The position numbers and the translations under genes were made by a program. From Rhynchopus sp. YZ270_cl-10 (taxonomy: Eukaryota > Euglenozoa > Diplonemea > Diplonemida > Diplonemidae): DNA of 64,000 bases. Shown piece after piece: positions 54,759 through 63,076 of the stretch (its first letter is position 1; the number at the start of each line of letters is the position of its first letter). The notes beneath the pieces are model-generated. The model ran no database searches. It saw nothing but the letters and a program-made list of their open reading frames with translations, and was not told the origin of the DNA. The stretch lies in the NCBI GenBank assembly GCA_964035575.1, contig OZ037897.1:62001-126000 (forward strand), in the 5' to 3' direction.

Positions 54759-54960
54759 CAAGGGGGTACGCCCACTTTTGTCGTCATCCTAAAATACCCG
54801 AAATTGAGCCCAATTGCATTTCCGGATCGATTGCGGAAAGTGGTAGGGTAAATGAACAACACCAAATACCTACGCCCCCCCGTGCATATGTCCGTGTTGG
54901 TCAAGGCTCGGACATATACACATACTCAGTTCAGGTAGTATACTACAGTGTACAGCGGCA

Positions 54961-55088
54961 AAAACCCATTCCGAGCTTTCGGCTCCGCACGTTGGCGGGG
55001 CATCTCCGTTCATATGTGGCCTGGTAAACCCATTCCGAGCTTTCGGCTCCGCACGTTGGCGGGGCATCTCTGATCATATTTGGCCTGG
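54961..55088. repeat. 64-base direct duplication
   Basis: Two adjacent copies of a unit containing CCCATTCCGAGCTTTCGGCT and CCGCACGTTGGCGGGGCATC, differing at a few bases. Confidence 0.85.
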
Positions 55089-55342
55089 TAAAAAAAAAAA
55101 AAAAAAAAAAAAAAATTTAAAAAAGGCGATCATATTTCATATCTCTTACCGATAGCCCTGACCAAAAAAGCCTGAAAAAAAAAAAAAAAAGCCCCTGGAG
55201 GAAATATCCTCCCCTACGTGGAGGATCTTGAGAGCACTGGTGAAACCCTGCCCCATATAGCAACCCAACACTGATTTGAGTTGCCGAATCACTGCGATGG
55301 TTCGAACCACCTAAAAAGAAAGAAAAGAAAAGAAACGTTTAT
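55089..55342. other. Spacer
   Basis: Long A-runs, then a unique stretch (55,180-55,310) with GGTTCGAACC, which alone does not make a tRNA. Nothing supported. Confidence 0.4.
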
Positions 55343-55379
55343 AAGATGACCCTAAGCTCTCTCGTTGCTTAGTCACCTT
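55343..55379 (+). ncRNA. CTAAGC stem-loop family, copy at 55.3 kb
   Basis: AAGATGACCCTAAGC, loop TCTCTCGTT, GCTTAGTCACCTT. Arms complete. Confidence 0.45.
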
Positions 55380-55950
55380 AAAGAAGCGTATAAGAAGAGA
55401 AGGTGCATCTTATCGTGCACATCCAAAAAAAAGAACAAATTCATATACTTTCAAATAAAATTTGAAAGTATATGAATTTGTTGTTGAAAAAGAAGAAAAT
55501 TCCAAAATAAGGAAAGAGAAACGTTTAAAAAGAATTGTTTGCTAAAAACGCAGCTCGGTCGGCAGCTTATGTGAAGGGTGGGGGACAGGAGTGATGATTT
55601 TTTTAAAAGTATATCTCGACACAGGTAATCACCGATCAAGGCCTATCACACAGAAAAAACGTCACGAGGAACGCGAAATGCACATTCCACTTGCAAAAAG
55701 GGGGAGGTAGTGTAGGGTAAACGATAACTCTAGAGCCTTATGTTTTTTGCTTTTTTTTTTGAGAAAAAAAAATATCGTGGGGACGGCGTCTGGCTGCCGT
55801 AGTACGGTGCAAAGATTGCTTTGGGTGCGCTTTCGCATCGCAACAGCGCCTTGTTGCCATTTATTTTTTTGTTGTTTTTGTTTTTTGAAAAAAAATTGCT
55901 CAAAAAATTCGAGAAAAGTTGAGGGGCAAACTAGGGGACAAACAAAGGGT
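55380..55950. other. Spacer
   Basis: A/T-rich. A hairpin of CAAATTCATATACTTTCAAA and its inverse lies at about 55,436-55,482. No gene. Confidence 0.45.
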
Positions 55951-55995
55951 TGATCAGATAAGCCTAAAGACCTCAAGAGTGCTAAGTCACTCAAA
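55951..55995 (+). ncRNA. CTAAGC stem-loop family, diverged copy at 55.95 kb
   Basis: GATAAGCCTAAAG, loop with CCTCAAGAGT, GCTAAGTCACTC. Weaker arms than the other copies. Confidence 0.3.
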
Positions 55996-55999
55996 AGAA

Positions 56000-57006
56000 A
56001 AGGGGAAACATCTCAAAAATGAGCCGTTTTTTTGTTGTCAAAAATAAAACACAAGGAGGAACGAGGGGTCAGTGGTGCACCCCAAAAAACAAAAAAAAAC
56101 CAAAAACGAAAACAAAAACAAAAGGAAAGGGAACAAAAGAGATAACGTAGTTAAAAAGGTACTGTACTGTTCACTCACTAGGAACGGGAAATATAAAGTA
56201 AAAAATAAAATAAAAATAGAACAAAGACGGATGATTTTTAACCTCAACGTTCGCTACCCGAAGATGCATGAGAGTGCAAAAAAAAATGTGAAAAAGAGAA
56301 AAATTCGACGTAAAACTGTCAACAACACATCAGACATTTTTTTTTTTTGGAAGAATTCTCTAACCCACAATTTCGCGGGCAAAATCCAGGGTTTTCAAAG
56401 CGGGAAAATGAACAAAAAAAAAAAGTTTGTTCCTTTGTTTCGAGGGTTCCCGGGGGGGAAACACACACACAGAGAGGAGAAAAATCTTACTTTTATTTTT
56501 CTTATTTTGAAAACTTGGTTGTATTAGTGTAGACACCCGAGGATGAACTCCACTATATTATTTTTTTTTGCAAGACAAAGAGAGAGCACGGAACAAAAGT
56601 AAAAAATAGTCCGAATCCACTCTAGGTCAGTGATTAAAAATACGTTCAATTCGTTCAAGGAATTCGAACGTTCAACAAATTCTATAGATCGAATTCTATG
56701 GAATTCGTCAAATTCTATAATCACTGCTCTAGGTGGGTTCGACAATTTCCAAAAAAAAATAAAACATAAGACATTCAGATGAAGGTCGCCTACACCACGG
56801 ACACATCCGAACTGGAAAAAAGGAAAACGGTTATTTAGCGTGATACGAAAGTTGTTATCAAAGTCTTTACAAAGTGTTCCACAGGGTAAAAAAAAAAGGG
56901 GGGTCGCGATTCAAATATGAGTGCTGAACAAACCCTTTAAGGCTTTACCGAGTTTTTTACAAAAATCTACTTTACAAAGACTTTACGGTGTACTGTACTG
57001 TACGGT
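56000..57006. other. Spacer with a T-run-ended conserved element
   Basis: Mostly A/T-rich. Copy 2 of the T-run-ended element is at 56,508-56,571. A GAATTC-rich inverted tract lies at about 56,645-56,720 (ATTCGTCAAATTCTATAATC end). No gene supported. Confidence 0.45.
56508..56571 (+). ncRNA. Conserved element ending in a T-run, copy 2
   Basis: TGAAAACTTGGTTGTATTAG, TGTAGACACCCGAGGATGAA, CTCCACTATATTA, then TTTTTTTTT. Matches 5,973-6,036 and the interrupted copy at 60,400. Confidence 0.4.
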
Positions 57007-57072
57007 ATTGATACAGACAACCTCCGAGGGGCCCACATACACAGATGTCAGCCATTTGGATGAAAAGCACAA
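57007..57072 (+). ncRNA. CCATCTGGATG conserved motif, copy 3
   Basis: CAACCTCCGAGGGGCCCACA, TACACAGATGTCAGCCATTT, GGATGAAAAGCACAAAAAA. Confidence 0.4.
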
Positions 57073-57670
57073 AAAATACAAAAGATGATGCTCCGGGAGA
57101 GGTCGATATTGACAGGTCGTGGCACGTCGCTGACAGGTCGTTGACCGACTTCCCCGAAAGCACCAAAAGATGAAAAACGCATACACTGAGGCAGGAAAAT
57201 ACACACAAATGAAAAGCAATGAATATACACTTTGAAACGGAATGAGTTGCCCCTCTTCTGGGTACTCAGATCAAAATCAACGAATTGAAGAAATAAGGTG
57301 TGTTCGTTTTGCCTTTAATTATTATTTTTTATTTGTTTGTGTGATTTTCAGTTCACGATGGTTCGGTAGTTGGTTTTTTGGTCACACCAAAGGAGGTGTT
57401 TTTTGGTGGTTGCGTCTCCCCTCCGAGGCTACTTCTAGCCTTGCGTGGCAGGGAGGGCAAATCAAACTAAAAGAAAGAATTGTTTCATATCAGTCATCCA
57501 ACAAAGGTTGATGGGGTAAAAACCCACCAAATTTTTTCGAGCCCCCAAATCCACCAATGTTTTTACCCACCAACGTTTGTTGGATGACTGTACTAACTAT
57601 TCTACTGAATAGATGGTATAATAGGGTACACTAAATGTACACTATTCCAGAAAGAAAAAGCTTTCTTTTG
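57073..57670. other. Spacer
   Basis: Contains GACAGGTCGT repeats near 57,110-57,145 and an inverted pair, CATCCAACAAAGGTTGATGG near 57,496 against CCACCAACGTTTGTTGGATG near 57,567, a probable small hairpin element. No gene supported. Confidence 0.4.
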
Positions 57671-57820
57671 TCTGGTGTGTTCCGAGGTATCGGAAAAAAT
57701 ACAAAATTTTCATTTTTCAATTCACAACTCTTCACAACTTTTTGACACAAAAAAAATATGACATTTTTCTGTAAAAAAAGTTGTGAAGATGTGTGAAGTT
57801 CCATACCCCCGGAACACACC
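57671..57820. mobile_element. 150-base TIR element H, short relative of element G
   Basis: Ends TGGTGTGTTCCGAGGTAT and the inverse-like ATACCCCCGGAACACACCA, with CACAACTCTTCACAACTTTT inside, as in element G (24,790). The flanks TGTC and TGTG give no clear duplication. Confidence 0.6.
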
Positions 57821-57913
57821 ATGTGTTTGATATTACTATCGCGGGATAGTCCACAATTCTTCCTTCTTCACATAGATCTGCAAAACAAAAAGAAAAAAAA
57901 AAAAAAGGTTAAA

Positions 57914-57950
57914 AAGATGAACCTAAGCTCTCTCTCACTTAGTCACCTTT
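57914..57950 (+). ncRNA. CTAAGC stem-loop family, copy at 57.9 kb
   Basis: AAGATGAACCTAAGC, loop TCTCTCT, then CACTTAGTCACCTTTTT with a T-run. Confidence 0.4.
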
Positions 57951-58065
57951 TTGAAAAGCTGAGTTTTGTTAAGGATGAAGATGCCTTTCGTGCATTTCGC
58001 TTTACAACACTCAAAAAAAAAAAATCAGTGCAGAAGGAGATAAAAAAGGATGGTGAAAGACGATG

Positions 58066-58440
58066 ATGATGACTAGGAAGACCTAGGCCTCCTGTGGCTT
58101 GGTCAGAGGAGGAAAAAGAGAAAAAAAAGAAGAAGAATCAAAAATATGGTAAATAATTGTCAAAAGTGTGGAAGTATGCATCAAAAAAATGGAAAAAAAA
58201 ATGCTCCTTTCCAGCCACACTGATGATTTGACATACTTTTATTGTTTCAAAAACTGATTGTTTTTTCTTTTAGATTTTGTTTGTTTTTCCCAGATGTTCA
58301 AAAAAAAGTGGTTCCGATTGGAGTGGAGGAAATGCAGGGAAGTGGGGAGTATTTGCAGAATAACAAAAAAAAAACGAAGAAAAAATAGTGTGTGAAAATG
58401 AACCGAAGCATCTGTTGTACTTCTTGTTCATTACACAAAA
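58066..58440. other. Spacer with two diverged stem-loops
   Basis: GATGACTAGGAAGACCTAGG with CCTCCTGTGGCTTGGTCAG at 58,066-58,110, and AATGAACCGAAGCATCTGTT with GTACTTCTTGTTCATTAC at 58,396-58,436. Both recall the CTAAGC family but have substituted arms. No gene. Confidence 0.35.
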
Positions 58441-58502
58441 CACTCACATCTGAGAATATCAATAAAAAGAACTGAAATAGCGTAATAGACAATGTACCTC
58501 CC

Positions 58503-58590
58503 ACCTGATTTTGCCTGAAATTTGGTTTTTAGTGGAGTTTGGTGGTATTTGAACACCTACCACTCCACCAAAAATTTCAGTCAGGTGGTG
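58503..58590. mobile_element. 88-base hairpin MITE with CACCTGA ends
   Basis: CCACCTGATTTT at the left and CAGTCAGGTGG at the right, with CTGAAATTT/AAATTTCAG and TAGTGGAG/CTCCAC pairing inside. The ends resemble the 60,622 MITE. Confidence 0.55.
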
Positions 58591-58667
58591 TACAAAAAAA
58601 ACAAAAAAAAACTTGAAAAAATACGAAACGAAAAATTGCTCTCCAGGAACATAAAATGGAAGATGAT

Positions 58668-58722
58668 GCAGGCACACACACCCCTCGACGGACCTACACA
58701 TACGATACCAGATGCAATAACG
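58668..58722 (+). ncRNA. CCATCTGGATG conserved motif family, diverged copy 4
   Basis: GATGCAGGCACACACACCCC, TCGACGGACCTACACATACG, ATACCAGATGC. Partial match to the family blocks. Confidence 0.3.
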
Positions 58723-58808
58723 AACGTTACAGAACATCAATTTCCTATGGGACAAACCACATTTTATTTAGAGCAACGTACAGTGTAGTACACCCCCTTT
58801 TCTCTCCT

Positions 58809-59351
58809 TCATTCAAAGCAGATGTCGGAATCGCTGTACATCCCTGCCGGAGACGCTGCGTTCTCTGCAAACTCTTGCGTGTCACCAAGCTCAGGACAGT
58901 CGTACACCTCATCCGACTCGCTCTGCGCCACCGACTCTGCAGACATATACCCGATACTCGAGCACACCGTGCAGCTCAGATTCAGGCTCAGACGGTTGCC
59001 CGACACCCCAAGGTGGTCTGGGGCCACGATGGTCGGCAGACCGACCCCACGCCGCACAACACGGTCCTTCTGGGGTACTGTGTCCTTGAGCACTGCGTCC
59101 TTTTCTCTCTCAGGCTGAACCGGCGCAAAGTGGACAGAATCGGCATGGGCAGTTCCATACGCAGAGGAAGACGCAACCCCGGTCACAAAGGACCCACCAC
59201 TTCTCTCTGTGCAGAACGAACGCTGCGGCGACACTTCAAGGGCGTAAGAAGGGGCAGGTGCGGAGGTGGAGGGCGACGGGTTGGCAACGTTGTGGGAGAC
59301 GGTGCTGGTCTTGCGGGGTGCTGGGGTGGTCTTGCCTTGGGTGCAACCCAT
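58809..59351 (-). CDS. MGCTQ-type small acylated acidic-tail protein 1
   Basis: An intronless frame of 180 residues. It starts MGCTQGK: Gly2 can be N-myristoylated and Cys3 palmitoylated, a classic dual-acylation signal that places a protein on a membrane face. Residues 8-130 are Ser/Pro/Thr-rich and probably disordered. The C-terminal 45 residues are acidic (SESDEVYDCPELGDTQEF, then AASPAGMYSDSDICFE). The pattern YDCP-L-T-AA-PA-M-DS is shared with the gene at 62,260, which has the same MGCTQ start, so they are paralogues. The family is not recognised. GGGTTGAAA lies 47 bases upstream of the start. Base composition fits the host genes. Confidence 0.75.
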   Translation of the reverse strand: MGCTQGKTTPAPRKTSTVSHNVANPSPSTSAPAPSYALEVSPQRSFCTERSGGSFVTGVASSSAYGTAHADSVHFAPVQPEREKDAVLKDTVPQKDRVVRRGVGLPTIVAPDHLGVSGNRLSLNLSCTVCSSIGYMSAESVAQSESDEVYDCPELGDTQEFAENAASPAGMYSDSDICFE

Positions 59352-59690
59352 TGTTGGAAAAAAAAAACTAAAAAGAGCGAAAGATGCAAGGTTTTTGGGT
59401 TGAAAAAAAGGGGGAAAGAAAAGAGCAAAAAAAATAAAGAGTGAGAGTTTTTTTTTGCTATGCGCAGGTGTGCTGGTTTGGATAAGGGTTTTTTTTTTGT
59501 AAAGTTTTTGTTACTTTTTGTGCTTTGTGCGAAAGAAGGTGCACGACGGTGGAGTGAATGTGGTTTCACCGTAGTAATCCTTCACATTGTCGCGTAGTGA
59601 AGAGGGAATGGGGAGAAGAAAAGAGGGGCACAGAAAGAAGGAATCGTCGAAGAAGGAAAATAGATTTGGCAGCTTTTTTTTTTTAGACCT
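59352..59690. other. Upstream spacer of the first MGCTQ gene
   Basis: A/T-rich, with GGGTTGAAA at 59,398-59,406. Nothing else supported. Confidence 0.4.
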
Positions 59691-59693
59691 GAA

Positions 59694-60330
59694 AAATATA
59701 TGGGTCGATGCGTAAAACCCCCCCTCCCCTAAATTTCACTACGATTTTTGAGGTTTTACCAGAAATCAGCGCCGAAAACTGCCCAGAACCACCCCCAAAA
59801 CCATTTTCCGGCGGGTTTTGGGGGCTTTTGGGCGAAAATATACTTATTTTGACCCATTTTGGGGTATTTTTGCGTGTTTTGGGGCTATTTTTACTCCCTA
59901 TCCCCAGAACAGATAGACGCATAAAGAATGCCCAGAGTTGGACTCAACACAGACGATATAATCGGTGACTCCTCTGACGAGGAGCACGATCCTGTCCCTC
60001 AAGAAGAAGAAGAGATGACAGAGTCCCTTCACCGCATGGCTAAGAGAACGCGGTCTTTTATTTCTTCAGTTTCCTCAGTTTCACATAAAACGTGTAAAAC
60101 CTGTGGTAAGACGGGCCACAATACACGTCCATGTCCAAAAAAGCGTCGCACATCATAAAAAAGTCCCCAAAAGACCCCCCCAGGGTCCCCAGGCCCCCCA
60201 GACCCCCCAAACACCCCTTGTACATGCACCTCGACCTCTCATAGCCTCCCAACAGAAATAAAAAAAAAATCAAAAATCGTAGTGAAATTTAGGGGAGGGG
60301 GGGTTTTACGCATTCACCCATATATTTCCC
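59694..60330. mobile_element. Mutator-like (MULE) element with a zinc-knuckle frame
   Basis: Long inverted ends: ATATATGGGTCGATGCGTAA continuing through CCCTAAATTTCACTACGATT, and the inverse at 60,270-60,330, about 55 bases each with few differences. Long terminal inverts plus the internal CCHC frame suggest a Mutator-like element. No target duplication found. Confidence 0.6.
59928..60158 (+). CDS. Zinc-knuckle fragment of a MULE-like transposase
   Basis: 76 residues starting MPRVGLNTDD. An acidic stretch (EEHDPVPQEEEEM) is followed near the C-terminus by CKTCGKTGHNTRPCPKKRR, a CCHC knuckle of the kind at the end of Mutator/FAR1-type transposases. The DDE catalytic part is absent, so it is either a stand-alone remnant or the last exon of a larger deleted gene. 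It is the only plus-strand coding frame I support. Confidence 0.45.
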   Translation: MPRVGLNTDDIIGDSSDEEHDPVPQEEEEMTESLHRMAKRTRSFISSVSSVSHKTCKTCGKTGHNTRPCPKKRRTS

Positions 60331-60399
60331 TCTTTTCTTGCTGAAACTAGGGAGACTGCGGATTTTATTTGCTGTCTTTTTTTTTGTACTTTATTTTGA

Positions 60400-60585
60400 A
60401 AACTTGATTCGAATAGTGTTGGATGATCTATGAACTGGGAGAGATTTTTTTCACTAGCTCTCAGTCACTCTCTCACAGGCTCTCACAAGCTCCTCAGCCT
60501 GTTACGTGTCTCACGGAGACCGGATCACCCAACACTATGTGTCGACACCCGAGGATGAGCTGCACAAAAACGTTTTTTTTTCTTT
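60400..60585 (+). ncRNA. Conserved T-run-ended element, copy 3, split by a MITE
   Basis: TGAAAACTTGATTCGAATAG at 60,400, then an insertion, then TGTCGACACCCGAGGATGAG (60,540) and a T-run. The flanking blocks match 56,508-56,571. Confidence 0.4.
60416..60538. mobile_element. MITE inside the conserved T-run-ended element
   Basis: AGTGTTGGATGATC at the left and GGATCACCCAACACT at the right are inverted ends of a segment of about 120 bases, rich in CTCTCAC repeats. Confidence 0.6.
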
Positions 60586-60621
60586 TCTTCAAAAATGCGC
60601 AATTTATTAGCAATACAAACA

Positions 60622-60726
60622 CCACCTGATTTTTACCCCGCATATAGGCGCGAAAAGGCCAAATCCCACCATTTTCCCCAGCATTTGCACCTATACGCGC
60701 CTTTACGCGGGGTAAAAATCAGGTGG
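60622..60726. mobile_element. 105-base CCACCTG MITE
   Basis: Ends CCACCTGATTTTTACCCCGC and GCGGGGTAAAAATCAGGTGG (perfect 20-base inverse), flanked by the 5-base duplication AAACA (60,617-60,621 and 60,727-60,731). Degenerate relatives lie at about 29,440 and 46,786. Confidence 0.85.
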
Positions 60727-61602
60727 AAACACAACTTATTAGCAAAAACAGAATTAACAATCCATTTTTTGGGTATTGTGCGCTTCATCTTCAACTTCGC
60801 TGTATAGAACGAAGGTTTGACTTGAAATACAAAGCCCTCTCGTGGCAGTTCTCTGGTGCGTGATCTGAACACAGGCGTCGACCCGGACCAGATTTTCACC
60901 CAACGACAAAAAAAAACTCATCTCGACAGGAGAACACAACACCACAACAGAAAACGGTGCGAAAATTCTTTGTTTGTTGGGTTGTGTGAAGAAAACCGTC
61001 TGCATCAAAAAGGCAAAAATAAAAAAAAGTGAAGTTTTTGAGCGCAAAAAACTCTTGAGACGCAGGCACAACAAAAAAGATGAACCTAAGAACGCCAGCA
61101 CGAAAAACCGTGGCACCTTACAACCTGAGCTCTGGAATTACCGCGGCTATCCACTCTTGGTGCTCCTGAAAACCCCATTTTGCGTACTTGGTATTTTTTT
61201 TTATTTCAGGAGCACCAACTCTTCTGTTGTTGTGCTAATCTCAAGCACTCTGCGCATGATATCTTTATTATACCCCCGAGCAGACAGCGTTGTACCCAAA
61301 AACTATAAAGACAAGCCGCACTGAAACTGAAGGATACGGTGCCTCTCCCGCTCTCTCCACTCTTCCTTCACACCCGCTGTAATTCCAGAGCTAACAATAC
61401 ATAACAGTCGGGGGGCAGTGGAAGAGGAAGGAGGGTTTAAAAATTATCTGCACTGAAAAAATAAAAGAGAAAAAAAGAGCAGCTACCGGGGGTATAAATA
61501 CAAGAGGTACCTCTTGTATTAGACCCACCCCCAGTAAGATTTTTTGTGCACGTCAAAGAGTTGGCCAAAAAAAAAAAAAGAAAACGCGGAAAAATAACGA
61601 AA
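60727..61602. other. Spacer with motifs and a large inverted repeat
   Basis: AAAGCCCTCTCGTGGCAG motif at 60,831; diverged AAGATGAACCTAAG stem-loop at 61,078-61,120; inverted pair AGCTCTGGAATTAC at about 61,129 and GTAATTCCAGAGCT at about 61,380, enclosing a second pair TGGTGCTCCTGAAA / TTTCAGGAGCACCA; and a palindrome ACAAGAGGTACCTCTTGT near 61,500. No gene. Confidence 0.5.
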
Positions 61603-62259
61603 TCAAATCAAAGGGAATGGGGTGTGGGGTTGAAACGAAGGGGGTTGCCAGTCATGTAAATAACTGCCAAACCCGCTACGTTGCAGAGAAATAGACGGGA
61701 ACGGGAGGATAAAAAGAAAAAAAACTTGATGAATACAACGAACTCTCCACATCGTTACCACTATCGTTATCATGGGACAGACTGGACTAAAAGATAAATA
61801 AATCTTTGGGTAAATGAGACTTTCTGGGGGGAGAGAGAGAGCCCAAGGGGGAAAAAGAGCAGTTGAAAGATCAAGATACCTGCACACATATCTTAACAAA
61901 TATGCCAACATTTTCACAAAATATGAATGACGGCAGATTTGGTAGTCGACACCTTATCTACAAGCAAGGCCCATCTCGCCTGTACCCACTCCCTTCGTGT
62001 ACGTTAGGAAAGGTATACGAGGAAGTGGCAGGCTGTTGCTGCTGGCATCGTACTAGATGATGGTGACGTTGTCCCAAATGGACTTAGCTGGTCAACAACA
62101 GGGACAAAAGAACTAATGTGGCTTAGAATACAAAGCCCTCTCGTGTACGCCAAAAACAAAAAGTACAATCTGTACGTATTATCGGAAAAGCAATTCGCTG
62201 TTTTAATCACTCACTTTTTTTTTCAAAAAAAAGACATCGGTTTTTTTTCCAAATCACGA
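61603..62259. other. Spacer
   Basis: The longest minus frame (61,603-61,917) has no coding character that I trust. An AAAGCCCTCTCGTGTACG motif lies at 62,132. Nothing else supported. Confidence 0.45.
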
Positions 62260-62628
62260 TCAAAAGGCACTCTCGTCTTCGGAGTCATCTGTGAGCATGC
62301 TTGCGGGGGCTGCGGCACACGTGTTGTCTAGGGCACGTGTCTCGCACAGGCAGGGGCAGTCGTACTCCTCCTCGACCACCATCCGCTTCACCTTCACGGG
62401 GGAGCCTGCACCAGCTCTTGCACATTGCACAGCGTCGCACTGTGTGCCGTTACCTGCACGGACACCACCATCACCACCACCGCCGCCCTGCTTCGCCTTC
62501 AGCGACAGCATGCTAGCAGAGTTCGCTGACCCCGAGTCCAGTGTCGACTGCGACGGTGTGCTGTGCGTACCCTTTTGTCCACGTGTGCCCAACGCCTGCT
62601 GCTGGGCCTTTGCTTGCGTGCAGCCCAT
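62260..62628 (-). CDS. MGCTQ-type small acylated acidic-tail protein 2
   Basis: An intronless frame of 122 residues starting MGCTQAK, with the same myristoylation and palmitoylation signal as the gene at 58,809. The middle is Gly/Ser/Ala-rich (QGGGGGDGGVRAG). The C-terminus VVEEEYDCPCLCETRALDNT followed by AAAPASMLTDDSEDESAF aligns with the acidic tail of the first gene. The two share only the ends, so the lipid anchor and acidic tail are probably the functional parts and the middle is a linker. GGGTTGAT lies about 15 bases upstream of the start. Confidence 0.75.
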   Translation of the reverse strand: MGCTQAKAQQQALGTRGQKGTHSTPSQSTLDSGSANSASMLSLKAKQGGGGGDGGVRAGNGTQCDAVQCARAGAGSPVKVKRMVVEEEYDCPCLCETRALDNTCAAAPASMLTDDSEDESAF

Positions 62629-62642
62629 TGTTTAAGGGGAGA

Positions 62643-62650
62643 GGGTTGAT
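62643..62650 (-). promoter_or_regulatory. GGGTTGAT motif upstream of the second MGCTQ gene
   Basis: A close variant of the GGGTTGAAA motif before other genes, unusually near the start codon (about 15 bases). Confidence 0.2.
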
Positions 62651-63076
62651 ACGTGAAACACTTCAAAATCAAGCTGTAGTGAAATAACAAATTTCTGTGA
62701 GGTGGTGCATTGCGTTTTGTTAACATGATTCGCCTTTTTATTCGTTTTGCCTCCGAAAGAAGGCACAATCAACAATAGAACTTCGTCAATAGAAAAGGGG
62801 TGTGGACAGGGTACGTTCTTTTTTCCGTTTTGATTCACGAACCTAGTGTTTCTAACCCCGTATTGAGCGGGTAACGATGGTCCGTCCCTCCCCTGATTCC
62901 CTACAAAGTAGAGCAGATAAACTTGTCATATCCCTGAAAGCCTTATGGCTATCATGGGTCACTTTGTATCGTACCTAGACAAAAGAGACGACAGCCCCAT
63001 GTAAACGAGGTCTGCCCTCAATCTTGTGTTTCGAACATCGAAAAAAACTGGCAAAATTTTTCCCCCTTCCCATTTT
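62651..63076. other. Spacer
   Basis: Less A/T-rich than most spacers at 62,860-63,010, with a small hairpin AGCC-TTAT-GGCT near 62,940. This could be a small RNA, but there is no second copy to compare. No gene supported. Confidence 0.4.

Noticed and set aside
55285-55315. tRNA from a GGTTCGAACC sequence
   Set aside because: No acceptor or anticodon arms could be folded at tRNA spacing on either strand.
61100-61160. 18S rRNA gene
   Set aside because: Only about 15 bases match the 530-loop core, and no neighbouring rRNA helices follow.
61603-61917. Hydrophobic 104-residue frame
   Set aside because: Low-complexity A/T-biased spacer with no splice-linked exon or host-like codon use.
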